The notes under the pieces were generated by a model that did no database searches, was not told where the DNA came from, and saw only the letters and a list, made by a program, of their open reading frames with translations. From NCBI RefSeq assembly GCF_013359755.1, contig NZ_JABMCJ010000094.1, forward strand, positions 124,001 through 188,000: a DNA stretch of 64,000 nucleotides. The letters are read 5' to 3'. The translations under genes were made by a program, and so were the position numbers. How positions within the stretch are numbered: the stretch's first letter is position 1; each line of letters begins with the position of its first letter. This document shows, one piece after another, positions 55,144 to 63,749 of the stretch. This stretch comes from Tardiphaga robiniae (GTDB lineage Bacteria > Pseudomonadota > Alphaproteobacteria > Rhizobiales > Xanthobacteraceae).

Positions 55144-56478
55144 ATGGCGCAGACGTCATCGACGATTGAACGGGACGCACGCCTTCTGCACGCGGATGGC
55201 CACGGCGCCGTGAATCCGGGCGAGATCGCCATTGGCGTCATCATCGGCCGGACCTCCGAGTTCTTTGACTTCTTCGTCTATGCGATCGCTTCGGTGCTGG
55301 TGTTTCCGAAGCTCGTCTTCCCCTATCTCGATCCGCTGACCGGCACTCTCTATTCCTTTGCGATCTTTTCGCTGGCATTCATCGCCCGCCCGATCGGCAC
55401 GATGATCTTCACGGCCATCGATCGCAGCCAGGGCAAAGGCGCCAAACTTACCATCGCGCTGTTCCTGCTCGGCGTTGCCACCGTCGCCATCGCCTTCCTG
55501 CCCGGCCACGAATCCATCGGCGTCGCATCGGCCTGGCTGCTGGCTGCTGCACGTATTGGCCAGGGTATTTCCTGGGGTGGCACCTGGGACGGCCTTGCTT
55601 CGCTGCTGGCGCTCAATGCGCCGGAAGGCAAGAAGGGCTGGTACGCCATGATCCCGCAGCTCGGCGCGCCGATTGGCCTTCTGGTGGCGAGCGCGCTGTT
55701 CGCCTTCTTCGTCGACACTCTGTCCGCTGACGACTTTCTCGACTGGGGCTGGCGCTATCCGTTCTTCGTTGCTTTCGCCATCAACGTCGTCGCCCTGTTT
55801 GCGCGCCTGCGCATGGTGGTGACGCCCGGCTACACCGAACTGTTCGAAGCCCGTGAACTCGAGCCGTCCTCGATCACCGAGACGATCGCCCAGCAGGGCC
55901 GCACCGTTGTTATCGGCGCCTTCGCACCGCTGGCGAGCTTCGCACTGTTCCACATGGTCACAGTATTCCCGCTCTCATGGGTGTTCCTGTTCACCCGCGA
56001 AGCACCCGGCCGCTTCCTGATCGTCGAATGTATCGGCGCCGTGTTCGGCATCATCGCCATGATCGTGTCAGGCTATGTCGCCGACAAGGTCGGCCGCCGC
56101 ACGCTGCTGACCGGTTCGGCGATTGCCATCGCGGTATTCAGCGGCTTCGCACCGCAGATGCTGGACGGCGGCATCGTCGGCGAACTGGCCTTCATGGTGA
56201 CCGGCTTCATCCTGCTCGGCCTGTCGCTCGGTCAGTCGTCGGGCTCGGTCGCCTCGAGCTTCTCGAAGCGCTTCCGCTACACCGGTTCGGCGCTCACCAC
56301 CGACCTTGCCTGGCTGTTCGGCGCCGGCTTCGCACCATTCGTGGCGCTGGTGATGTCGAGCCGCTTCGGTCTGTCCTCGTCGGGCGTGTATCTGCTGTCG
56401 GGCGCGGTCGTGACCCTGCTTGCGATCTCGATCAACCGACAGTTCGCCAGCCGCGACGCCTCGGCGATCCAGCCGTAA
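55144..56478 (+). CDS. MFS transporter, metabolite:H+ symporter type
   Basis: The 444-residue protein has twelve membrane segments and the metabolite:proton symporter layout: IGRTSEFFDFFVYAIASVLV near the start, RPIGTMIFTAIDRSQGKGA in the loop between segments 2 and 3, RIGQGISWGGTWDG, and ADKVGRRTLL in the central loop. Family members carry carboxylates, osmolytes or similar small solutes, usually with protons. It is divergent from cyoA and followed by a strong terminator. The substrate is unknown. Confidence 0.9.
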   Translation: MAQTSSTIERDARLLHADGHGAVNPGEIAIGVIIGRTSEFFDFFVYAIASVLVFPKLVFPYLDPLTGTLYSFAIFSLAFIARPIGTMIFTAIDRSQGKGAKLTIALFLLGVATVAIAFLPGHESIGVASAWLLAAARIGQGISWGGTWDGLASLLALNAPEGKKGWYAMIPQLGAPIGLLVASALFAFFVDTLSADDFLDWGWRYPFFVAFAINVVALFARLRMVVTPGYTELFEARELEPSSITETIAQQGRTVVIGAFAPLASFALFHMVTVFPLSWVFLFTREAPGRFLIVECIGAVFGIIAMIVSGYVADKVGRRTLLTGSAIAIAVFSGFAPQMLDGGIVGELAFMVTGFILLGLSLGQSSGSVASSFSKRFRYTGSALTTDLAWLFGAGFAPFVALVMSSRFGLSSSGVYLLSGAVVTLLAISINRQFASRDASAIQP

Positions 56479-56492
56479 GCAACACTGCCGCT

Positions 56493-56536
56493 AAAGAAAG
56501 AGCCCCGGTTCTGAGCAGAACCGGGGCTCTTTCTTT
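56493..56536. terminator. Long bidirectional terminator after the MFS gene
   Basis: A 20-bp perfect stem (arms 56493-56512 and 56517-56536) with a GAGC loop runs into T residues on the plus strand and A residues precede it, giving a T run on the minus strand. It ends the MFS gene and, from the other side, the ccoS end of the cbb3 operon at 56580. Confidence 0.93.
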
Positions 56537-56579
56537 TTGTTCTGGCTCGTTTCCCTGACGTGAACCGGCATCTACTTCG

Positions 56580-56735
56580 CTAATGCGAGAGCGGCACGTC
56601 ATCCTGATGCAGGATGCGTTCGGCGGCGCCCTGCAGATCGTCATACTGGCCTGATTTCAGCGACCACAGGAACGCCGCGAGGCCGCATAGGCCAAGTCCG
56701 ATGGCAATCGGAATCAGATAGAAATAGTCCGTCAT
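56580..56735 (-). CDS. ccoS: cbb3 oxidase maturation protein CcoS
   Basis: CcoS is a small membrane protein needed for heme/copper insertion in cbb3 oxidase. The 51-residue product is MTDYFYLIPIAIGLGLCGLA followed by AFLWSLKSGQYDDLQGAAER, the classic CcoS pattern with one membrane segment and a GQYDD...GAAERIL tail. Its ATG overlaps the ccoI stop by four bases. It is the final gene of the cbb3 unit and is followed by the bidirectional terminator. Confidence 0.93.
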   Translation of the reverse strand: MTDYFYLIPIAIGLGLCGLAAFLWSLKSGQYDDLQGAAERILHQDDVPLSH

Positions 56736-58996
56736 TCCGCCGGCTCCATTCTGACTGACATCCGCGGTGTTGATGCGCCTGCGCCCTGAGACTTGTCGGA
56801 CTTACCGCGACCACGCAGCCGCAGCGCATTCGCGACAACCACGATGGACGAACCGGACATCGCGATCGCCGCAACCAGCGGCGTGACATGGCCCATGATC
56901 GCGATCGGCACCGCAATGAGATTGTAGCCGACTGCCAGTGCGAGATTCTGCCGCACGAGATGCCCTGCCTCGCGCGAGACCGCGATGGCCTGCGACACGG
57001 CCGACAGATCCTCGCGCAGAAAGACGAGATCGGCGGCGTTGCGCCCGACATCGGCGGCCGACGCCGGCGCCATCGACGCATGCGCGGCCATCAGCGCCGG
57101 CGTGTCATTGAGCCCGTCGCCGACCATCAGGACCTTCTTGCCGACGGACGCCAGCTCTGCCACATGCGCCGCCTTGCCGCCCGGCAGCACGCCGGCGAAA
57201 TATGGCACGCCCATGCCTGCAGCGAGTGTCCGCACCGGCGTCTCGCGATCACCCGAGACAACCTCGACAGCCAGTCCGTCGCGCTTCAGCTCGCCGACCG
57301 TTTCAGCCGCACCCGCACGCAACCGGTCCTCGAAGCGGAAATCCGCCACGCATTGTCCATCGCGCGACAACACGACGGAAGAGCCATCGAGATCCATACT
57401 GCTGGTATCGGTGAGAGCCCATTCCGGCCGCCCGAGGCGCAGCACGCTGCCGCCGAGACGCGCTTCCATGCCGCAGCCCGGATGTTCGGAGACATCATCG
57501 AGCGCAATCGGAGTCGTCGTTGTTGAAACGGCAGCAGCGAGTGCACGCGAATAGGGATGACGTGAGTGCGCGGCGATCGCGCCGGCCAGTGCCAGGGTCG
57601 CAGGATCGACGTTGTCGGAATTGACGACGCGGGGATTGCCGAGCGTCAGTGTGCCCGTCTTGTCGAACACCACAGTATCGACCTCGGCGAGGCGCTCCAG
57701 CGCGCCGCCGTCCTTGATCATGATGCCGCTCTCAAACAGCCGCCGCGCGGCGACGACCTGCACCATCGGCACGGCAAGACCAAGTGCGCAGGGACAGGTG
57801 ATGATCAGCACTGCGACCGCAATGGTGATGGCATGGTGCCAGTCGCCTTCGACAAACATCCAGCCCGCCAGCGTGATGGCCGCGGTCAGATGCACCACCG
57901 GCGCATAGAGCCCAGCCGCACGATCGGCGATGCGGCGATAGACCGAACGGCCCTGCTCTGCGGCTTCCATCATCCGCAGCATTTCCGCGAGGAACGACTC
58001 GTTGGCCGAGGCTGTCGCCGTGATGATCAGAGGCCCTGTGAGATTCAGCGTACCCGCGCGCAGCACCGACCCCGGCAGTGCCGGCTGCGGCACGCTCTCG
58101 CCTGATACCAGCGAGACGTCGAGTTCCGACAGACCCTTGGTCACCTGCGAATCGACCGGCACGCGTTCGCCGGCGGCAAGCATGATGGTCATACCCACGG
58201 TGATTTCGCCGACCGGCAGATAGGTCTGCGCACCATCACTCTGCAGCACCAGCGCGCCGCGCGCGGCCAGACGCGCGAGCCCCTTGACTGCGACGCGCGC
58301 ACGTTCGCGCATCATGTGATCGAGCGTGCGACCGATCAGCAGGAAGAACAGCAGCGACACCGCCGCATCGAAATAAGCATGTGGACCATGGATCGCGGTC
58401 TCATACAGGCTCATGCCGAAAGCCAGCAACACGCCGAGCGAGATTGGCACATCCATATTGGTGCGACCGTGACGCAGCGCCTGCCAAGCCGAGCGAAAGA
58501 ACACGCGGCCGGAATAGATCAGCGTCGGCAGCGCGATCAATGCAGAGATGCCATGGAACAGATCGCGCGTCGCAGGCTCGGCGCCGGACCACACCGAGAC
58601 CGACAGCAACATGATGTTGCTGGCCGCAAAGCCCGATACCGCGAGCGCACGGATCAGTTCTGACAGCGTCGTATCCGTGGCATCGCCATCGACTTCGAAC
58701 AGATGCGCTTCATAGCCGACATTGCGCAGCGTTTCGATGAAAGGCGGCGGTGCGACATCGGCGCGCCATTTGATGGTGACGCGCTTGGTCGAGAGATTCA
58801 CCCGCGCCCATGTCACGCCGTCAAGCGCGCCAAGCGCTTGTTCGACCGTGCGGATACATGCGCCGCAGTGAACGTCCGGCACCGAGAGATCGGTCTGCCT
58901 CAAACCGCCGGCAATGGTACGGCTGATCAGCAGGACTTCGCGCGGATCCGGCGCCGCCAGTATGGCCAATTCTGCTCCTGAGCCACAGCAACTCAT
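56732..58996 (-). CDS. ccoI: Copper-transporting P1B-type ATPase CcoI (FixI)
   Basis: CcoI exports copper for the CuB site of cbb3 oxidase. The 754-residue protein begins MSCCGSGAE, typical of FixI, has a heavy-metal-associated domain with CGAC at 44-47, eight membrane segments, the transport motif CPC at 401-403, the phosphorylation site DKTGT at 445-449, an HP motif (HSRHPYS) and GDGLNDTPAL. It ends with a basic Lys/Arg-rich tail. It follows the DUF2189 gene by 15 bases. Confidence 0.96.
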   Translation of the reverse strand: MSCCGSGAELAILAAPDPREVLLISRTIAGGLRQTDLSVPDVHCGACIRTVEQALGALDGVTWARVNLSTKRVTIKWRADVAPPPFIETLRNVGYEAHLFEVDGDATDTTLSELIRALAVSGFAASNIMLLSVSVWSGAEPATRDLFHGISALIALPTLIYSGRVFFRSAWQALRHGRTNMDVPISLGVLLAFGMSLYETAIHGPHAYFDAAVSLLFFLLIGRTLDHMMRERARVAVKGLARLAARGALVLQSDGAQTYLPVGEITVGMTIMLAAGERVPVDSQVTKGLSELDVSLVSGESVPQPALPGSVLRAGTLNLTGPLIITATASANESFLAEMLRMMEAAEQGRSVYRRIADRAAGLYAPVVHLTAAITLAGWMFVEGDWHHAITIAVAVLIITCPCALGLAVPMVQVVAARRLFESGIMIKDGGALERLAEVDTVVFDKTGTLTLGNPRVVNSDNVDPATLALAGAIAAHSRHPYSRALAAAVSTTTTPIALDDVSEHPGCGMEARLGGSVLRLGRPEWALTDTSSMDLDGSSVVLSRDGQCVADFRFEDRLRAGAAETVGELKRDGLAVEVVSGDRETPVRTLAAGMGVPYFAGVLPGGKAAHVAELASVGKKVLMVGDGLNDTPALMAAHASMAPASAADVGRNAADLVFLREDLSAVSQAIAVSREAGHLVRQNLALAVGYNLIAVPIAIMGHVTPLVAAIAMSGSSIVVVANALRLRGRGKSDKSQGAGASTPRMSVRMEPAE

Positions 58997-59011
58997 CGGA
59001 GACCTCGTTTC

Positions 59012-59818
59012 TCAGTTCGGGCCGGGCACCTCGACACCCGGCTTCATCGCCACATAGGCGTGCCATGTCCCGTGGCCGAGCACGGGAAACACGACGATCA
59101 TACCGAGCAGGCCGGTCATGACATTGATCAAGAACAAAGCCAGCGCGATTCCCGCCCAGGTCAGCATGACCGGCAGATTAGCCCAGACCATCCCCATGCT
59201 GGTGCCCATGGCGGTGAGCGCATCGACGCGCTCGTTGAGCAGCATGGGAATGGCGAACACGCTGATCGCGAAGGAGAATGCCGCAAAGATGCCGCCGACC
59301 GCGGTGCCGGCGATCAGCATCGCCCACCCGATGGGTGTGGTGAACAGCATGGCCGCAACGCCATCGAGGCCGGGAAACGGGTTCATGCCGAAAAACAACG
59401 CGTAGATGATCACCGCGGCGCGGATCCAGACCAGCATCAGCGAGCACAACAAAAGGCCCGCGAACAGCAGCTGCCCGCCCGACTTCGGCCGGACGAGAAT
59501 CATCTGCAACAGCGAGACACGCTCATGGGCAGCGATTCGGCGACTCTTCTCATAGAGTCCGATGGCGAGTACCGGCCCGACCACCATGAAGCCGGCAAAG
59601 GCCGGAAACAGGATGTAGTCCCAGCCGAACGCGAACAACCCGCCGACCAGGACAACCGAGACCGCGAAAACCAGCACGCCATAGCTGAGGCTCACCGACG
59701 GGATAATCGTCAGATCGCGCCAGCCGGCTTTGAGCCAGTCAAAGGCGACGGATGGCGCGACATGGCGATTCCACGACACCGAGGGCGGCAGCGGAGGGGC
59801 AACGGCAGGAAGACTCAT
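59012..59818 (-). CDS. DUF2189 integral membrane protein in the cbb3 operon
   Basis: The 268-residue protein starts at ATG 59818, six bases after GAGG. It has about six membrane segments (VLVFAVSVVLVGGLFAFGW, YILFPAFAGFMVVGPVLAIG, LLLCSLMLVWIRAAVIIYAL, WAMLIAGTAVGGIFAAFSFA, WAGIALALFLINVMTGLLGM), and a C-terminal FPVLGHGTWHAYVAM with histidines, the pattern of DUF2189. Function is unknown. It occupies the place where ccoG and ccoH normally lie, between ccoP and ccoI, so a role in cbb3 assembly is plausible. Confidence 0.85.
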   Translation of the reverse strand: MSLPAVAPPLPPSVSWNRHVAPSVAFDWLKAGWRDLTIIPSVSLSYGVLVFAVSVVLVGGLFAFGWDYILFPAFAGFMVVGPVLAIGLYEKSRRIAAHERVSLLQMILVRPKSGGQLLFAGLLLCSLMLVWIRAAVIIYALFFGMNPFPGLDGVAAMLFTTPIGWAMLIAGTAVGGIFAAFSFAISVFAIPMLLNERVDALTAMGTSMGMVWANLPVMLTWAGIALALFLINVMTGLLGMIVVFPVLGHGTWHAYVAMKPGVEVPGPN

Positions 59819-59834
59819 CTTCGACCTCGCAATC

Positions 59835-60050
59835 TCAACGACGCGGCATGCATGACGAGGATGCCGCACTGAATTTGCCGGCTTCCGCGACACTGGTGCC
59901 GCGCTTGACGTGATCGATACAGTCGGGCTGCGACGAGAACGCCACATAGACCATGTGCGCATTAGCCATCAGCACCAGTAGCAGAGCGGCAGCAACCGCC
60001 ATCCAGATCCAGACCTTCGCGTTGACGTGCTTCATCGCTGCTACATTCAT
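59835..60050 (-). CDS. 71-residue membrane protein after ccoP
   Basis: The product is 71 residues with one membrane segment (WIWMAVAAALLLVLMANAHM) and a short outer part AHMVYVAFSSQPDCIDHVKR with two cysteines (about 44 and 67). Its ATG overlaps the ccoP stop by four bases (ATGA), proving tight coupling to the oxidase genes. An internal ATG at residue 6 gives a 66-residue form. It is not CcoH, which is about 160 residues. I do not recognise the family. Confidence 0.75.
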   Translation of the reverse strand: MNVAAMKHVNAKVWIWMAVAAALLLVLMANAHMVYVAFSSQPDCIDHVKRGTSVAEAGKFSAASSSCMPRR

Positions 60051-60928
60051 GGCCCGGCAGCCCTGAGGTTGACGAGATAGAGCGCGAGGATCTTGCGATC
60101 GAGCGCCGACAGCCGCGAATCCCAGCTCGGCATATGACCTTGCCGGCCCCCCCAGACAGTCGTGAAGACCGATTGGGCGTCGCCGCTATAGATCCAGAAA
60201 TTGTCGCGCAGGTTCGGCGCACCGAGTTCGATATTGCCGGTCGCGTTCTCGCCGTGGCAGGCGACGCAATTGTCGGTGAACATCGCCTTGCCGCTGGCGA
60301 GCTTCGCGGGCGCGATCGCCTTGGCCGCCGCGGGATTCGACAGGCTGCGAACATAGTCGACGACATCGTCGATCTGCTCGCGCTTCAGCATTCCGTCACG
60401 GCCGAAGGCCGGCATCTGCGAGGTCCGCGAATCCTTATGCGGCGAATTGATGCCAACGCGGATCGTCTCGGCGATCGCATCGGGCGTACCGCCCCACAGG
60501 AAGGCCTGCGACACCAGCGTTGGAAAGCCGTTGCCGCCCTCGGCGGTGCGGCCATGACAGGCAGCGCAATTATCGCCGAACAACGTCGCGCCGGTCTGCC
60601 GCACGATCTTCATCAACTTCGGATCGGCCTGGATAGCTTCGAAGCTTTCGGTCTCGATCAGCTTGCTCCACTTGGCGCGGTCCGCGGCCGCATCCTTGAG
60701 CTGTTCCGCAACGATGTTGCGCTGGTCAATCCCGAGCAGGCCCTTGGTATAGGTCACGCCCAGCGGCCAGGCTGGCATCAGGATCCAGTACACGACCGAA
60801 TAGAGAAAGGTCGCCCAGAGGAAGAAGACCACCGCACGCGGCACCGGCGTGTTCAGTTCCTTGATGCCGTTCCACTCGTGGCCGGTGGTGAGATAGCCGG
60901 AGACGGGATCGCGTTCCTCTACTGCCAT
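60047..60928 (-). CDS. ccoP: cbb3 oxidase diheme cytochrome c subunit CcoP (FixP)
   Basis: CcoP passes electrons from donor cytochromes to CcoO/CcoN. The 293-residue protein has an N-terminal cytoplasmic part (GYLTTGHEWNGIKELNTPVP), one membrane segment at about 33-52, and two heme c sites: CAACH at 121-125 and CVACH at 221-225, each with later methionine ligands. The ATG overlaps the ccoQ end by ten bases. It is the fourth structural gene of the ccoNOQP unit. Confidence 0.97.
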   Translation of the reverse strand: MAVEERDPVSGYLTTGHEWNGIKELNTPVPRAVVFFLWATFLYSVVYWILMPAWPLGVTYTKGLLGIDQRNIVAEQLKDAAADRAKWSKLIETESFEAIQADPKLMKIVRQTGATLFGDNCAACHGRTAEGGNGFPTLVSQAFLWGGTPDAIAETIRVGINSPHKDSRTSQMPAFGRDGMLKREQIDDVVDYVRSLSNPAAAKAIAPAKLASGKAMFTDNCVACHGENATGNIELGAPNLRDNFWIYSGDAQSVFTTVWGGRQGHMPSWDSRLSALDRKILALYLVNLRAAGP

Positions 60929-61104
60929 CGCTTCGCCTCGTACGGCTTGTCCTCAACAGAGGGGTCGAGGATCGACTGCGCCGCAAAGTCGAACGACGTC
61001 TTATTCTTCGGCCAATATGCATAGACCACCACGCCAACAGACATGGCGATCAGATAGAACAGCCCGAAGGACTTCGCGAACCAGACGGTGGCCTCGTGCT
61101 CCAT
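60919..61104 (-). CDS. ccoQ: cbb3 oxidase small subunit CcoQ (FixQ)
   Basis: CcoQ stabilises the cbb3 complex. The start is set at ATG 61104, seven bases after GGAG; a GTG two codons earlier overlaps the ccoO stop. The 61-residue product has one membrane segment (GLFYLIAMSVGVVVYAYW) and the conserved tail beginning WPKNKTSFDFAAQSIL. Position between ccoO and ccoP is canonical. Confidence 0.93.
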   Translation of the reverse strand: MEHEATVWFAKSFGLFYLIAMSVGVVVYAYWPKNKTSFDFAAQSILDPSVEDKPYEAKRWQ

Positions 61105-61106
61105 CG

Positions 61107-61853
61107 TCACTCTCCCGCCGCAGCCGTTTTGGCCTTGTGGGCCGCATCAGTCAGCTTACCCAAGATCTGCAAGTAAGCGACCAGCGCATCCATCTCGGTC
61201 GGCTCGCCGGGCTGGCCATCGAAGGCGCGCACATTGGTCGCCTCGCCATAGCGTTTGGTGACGCCTTCGGCGAAAGGCGTATCTGGCGAGGTCTGGCCAT
61301 AGGCATCGTTCGACGCGTTGGCGATCATCTCGTCCGTATAGGGCACGCCGACCTTGCGCAGTGCGGTCAGATGCAGGCCGAGATCGTCGATCCGCGCCTT
61401 GGCGCGCGTGAGATAGGCATAAGGCGGCATCACGGATTCCGGCACCACGTCGCGCGGATTGATCAGATGCTTGACGTGCCATTCGTCGGAATATTTGCCG
61501 CCGAGACGCGCTATATCCGGTCCGGTGCGCTTCGAGCCCCACAGCATCGGATGATCGTATTTGGATTCGACCGCGAGCGAATACGGCCCGTAACGCTCGA
61601 CTTCATCGCGCAATGTGCGGATCATCTGCGAATGACAGGCGTAACAGCCTTCGCGGATATAGATGTTGCGGCCGGCGATTTCGAGCGGCGTATAGACGCG
61701 CATATCCGGTGCATCTTCCACGGTCTGATGGATCGTGAACAGCGGCACGATCTCGATGAGGCCGCCGATGCTGGCGGCAATGATGATGCCGATGGCAAGA
61801 CTCATCGTCTTGCGTTCGAGCTTGTAGTGCAGGCCGAACAAACCCATCGTCAT
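61107..61853 (-). CDS. ccoO: cbb3 oxidase monoheme cytochrome c subunit CcoO (FixO)
   Basis: CcoO delivers electrons to the catalytic subunit. The 248-residue protein has an N-terminal membrane anchor (about 17-40) and one heme c site, CYACH at 70-74, with the methionine ligand in SVMPPYAYL. RYGPYSLAVESKYDHPMLWG, GPDIARLGGKYSDEWH and YLQILGK are highly conserved in CcoO. It overlaps ccoN by four bases. Confidence 0.97.
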   Translation of the reverse strand: MTMGLFGLHYKLERKTMSLAIGIIIAASIGGLIEIVPLFTIHQTVEDAPDMRVYTPLEIAGRNIYIREGCYACHSQMIRTLRDEVERYGPYSLAVESKYDHPMLWGSKRTGPDIARLGGKYSDEWHVKHLINPRDVVPESVMPPYAYLTRAKARIDDLGLHLTALRKVGVPYTDEMIANASNDAYGQTSPDTPFAEGVTKRYGEATNVRAFDGQPGEPTEMDALVAYLQILGKLTDAAHKAKTAAAGE

Positions 61854-63508
61854 TCTCCCGGCTGCAGCGCAGGCACGCCAGCGGGCTGTGCCACCGGACG
61901 ATCTGCGGCGCGTTCATCGGCCGGCTGACCAGCAGTGCGGATGGTCATGACGATGTTGTAGAGACCGATCACGGCGCCAGCGAAGAAGAAGAACCCGCCG
62001 ACCGCCCGCGCGACGTAATAGGGCTTCATCGCGATCACTGTCTCGATGAAGGAATAAGAGAGCGTGCCGCTACTGTTATAGGTGCGCCACATCAAGCCCT
62101 GGATGATACCTGAATTCCACATCGCGAAGACGTATGTGAAGAGGCCGGCGACAGCGAGCCAGAAGTGCCATTCGACGAGCGCCGGCGAATACATCCGCTC
62201 GCGCTTCCACAGCCACGGCACCGACGCATAGATCGAACCGAAAGTGATCATCGCCACCCAGCCGAGCGCGCCGGCATGGACGTGGCCGACGGTCCAGTCG
62301 GTGTAATGCGACAGCGAATTCACCGAACGGATCGCCATGAACGATCCCTCGAACGTGGTGAGGCCGTAGAACACCGCAGCCACCATCATGAAACGCAGCG
62401 TCGCATCGTCGCGCACCTTGTACCAAGCGCCGTTCAGCGTCAGCAGAGCGTTGCCGGCGGAGCCCCAGGACGGAATCAGCAGCATCAGCGAGAAAGTCAT
62501 GCCGAGCGTCTGCACCCATTGCGGCAGCGCCGTGTAATGCAGGTGATGGGAGCCCACCCACATATACATGAAGGTGATGCCCCAGAACGAGATGATCGAC
62601 ATCCGGTAGGAATAGATCGGCCGCCCCGCCCGCACCGGCAGATAGTAATACATCATGCCGAGGAAGCCGGAGGTGAGAAAGAAAGCGACGGCGTTGTGGC
62701 CGTACCACCATTGGGTCATCGCATCCTGCACGCCGGAAAAGGCCGAATAGCTCTTGGCGTGACCGAACGAGACCGGCATCGCCAGATTATTGACGGTATG
62801 CAGAATCGCCACCACCAGGATGAAGGCCATGTAGTACCAGTTGGCGACGTAGATATGTGGCTCCTTCCGCCGCGCCAGCGTCCGCATATAGATGACGAAA
62901 TAGACGACCCAGACGATTTCCAGCAGAAGGTCGGCATACCATTCCGGCTCGGCATATTCCTTCGACTGGGTGACACCCATCAGATAGCCGGTGGCGGCGA
63001 GCAGGCAGAACAGATTGTAACCGAGCAGCACGAACCACGGGCTGATCTGATCCGGCAACCGCGCGCGCGAGGTGCGCTGGAGCACATAGAGTGAGGTGCC
63101 AATCAGCCCATTGCCGCCGAAGCCGAAGATCACCGCGCTGGTATGCGCAGGACGGATACGGCCGAAGCTCGACCAGCCGGCATCGAACGTCAGATTGGGA
63201 AACACCAGCTGCCAGGCAACCCAGTCGCCGATGAACATGCCGATCACGGCCCAGATCATCGCCAGGATGATCGCCAATTTGGTAGGGTCATCGTAATATA
63301 GCGCCAGCCGGGCCTCGTCCGGCTCTGGCTCGTAATAGACATAAATGACACCGAAGATGCCGGCGATCCCCGCCAGCATGACAATCGCACCATGGACGCC
63401 GAGCGGGTCCTGGCGGCCGGCGATCGCCATCGCGAGGCCGCAAATCGTGAGAACCAGCAGGATGATGAGCGCGAGCTGCCGCTCCGATTTGGTCAATTGC
63501 GCGATCAT
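61850..63508 (-). CDS. ccoN: cbb3 oxidase catalytic subunit I CcoN (FixN)
   Basis: CcoN is the high-affinity oxygen-reducing subunit. The 552-residue protein has about 14 membrane segments. Copper/heme ligands are visible in WWYGHNAVAFFLT, SHHLHYT and HVHAGALGW, and the tyrosine cluster GFLGMMYYYLPV holds the catalytic tyrosine of cbb3 enzymes. It is preceded by an FNR/FixK box, fitting induction at low oxygen. It is the first gene of ccoNOQP. Confidence 0.98.
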   Translation of the reverse strand: MIAQLTKSERQLALIILLVLTICGLAMAIAGRQDPLGVHGAIVMLAGIAGIFGVIYVYYEPEPDEARLALYYDDPTKLAIILAMIWAVIGMFIGDWVAWQLVFPNLTFDAGWSSFGRIRPAHTSAVIFGFGGNGLIGTSLYVLQRTSRARLPDQISPWFVLLGYNLFCLLAATGYLMGVTQSKEYAEPEWYADLLLEIVWVVYFVIYMRTLARRKEPHIYVANWYYMAFILVVAILHTVNNLAMPVSFGHAKSYSAFSGVQDAMTQWWYGHNAVAFFLTSGFLGMMYYYLPVRAGRPIYSYRMSIISFWGITFMYMWVGSHHLHYTALPQWVQTLGMTFSLMLLIPSWGSAGNALLTLNGAWYKVRDDATLRFMMVAAVFYGLTTFEGSFMAIRSVNSLSHYTDWTVGHVHAGALGWVAMITFGSIYASVPWLWKRERMYSPALVEWHFWLAVAGLFTYVFAMWNSGIIQGLMWRTYNSSGTLSYSFIETVIAMKPYYVARAVGGFFFFAGAVIGLYNIVMTIRTAGQPADERAADRPVAQPAGVPALQPGE

Positions 63509-63620
63509 CCGGTCATCCCCTGCTCGTCTCGCGGCCGCTCGTCAGGCAGGACGCGCAGCGCCCGATCGGCACAGAGCATCCTCACACCATCACGACTAGC
63601 TCACTCCGCCGCCACAGCGA

Positions 63621-63634
63621 TTGACTTAGGTCAA
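63621..63634 (-). promoter_or_regulatory. FNR/FixK-type box (anaerobox) upstream of ccoN
   Basis: TTGACTTAGGTCAA is a perfect inverted repeat of five-base arms with four bases between, matching the FNR/FixK pattern TTGA-N6-TCAA. It lies about 120 bases before the ccoN start, the usual distance for oxygen-controlled activation. Confidence 0.85.
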
Positions 63635-63749
63635 GCCCGCGAACGGATTCCGACCGGGATCAATCGCAATTTTTGATACTTACAACCAATGTCGCGCAAC
63701 CGAACCTGGCGCGTCTCTTTTACAGGCGCAGACAGGATGCCTTTGCCTG

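Noticed and set aside
59060-59872. 270-residue plus-strand frame opposite the DUF2189 gene
   Set aside because: Antisense to a membrane protein; its hydrophilic His/Asp/Arg composition is the mirror of the membrane segments.
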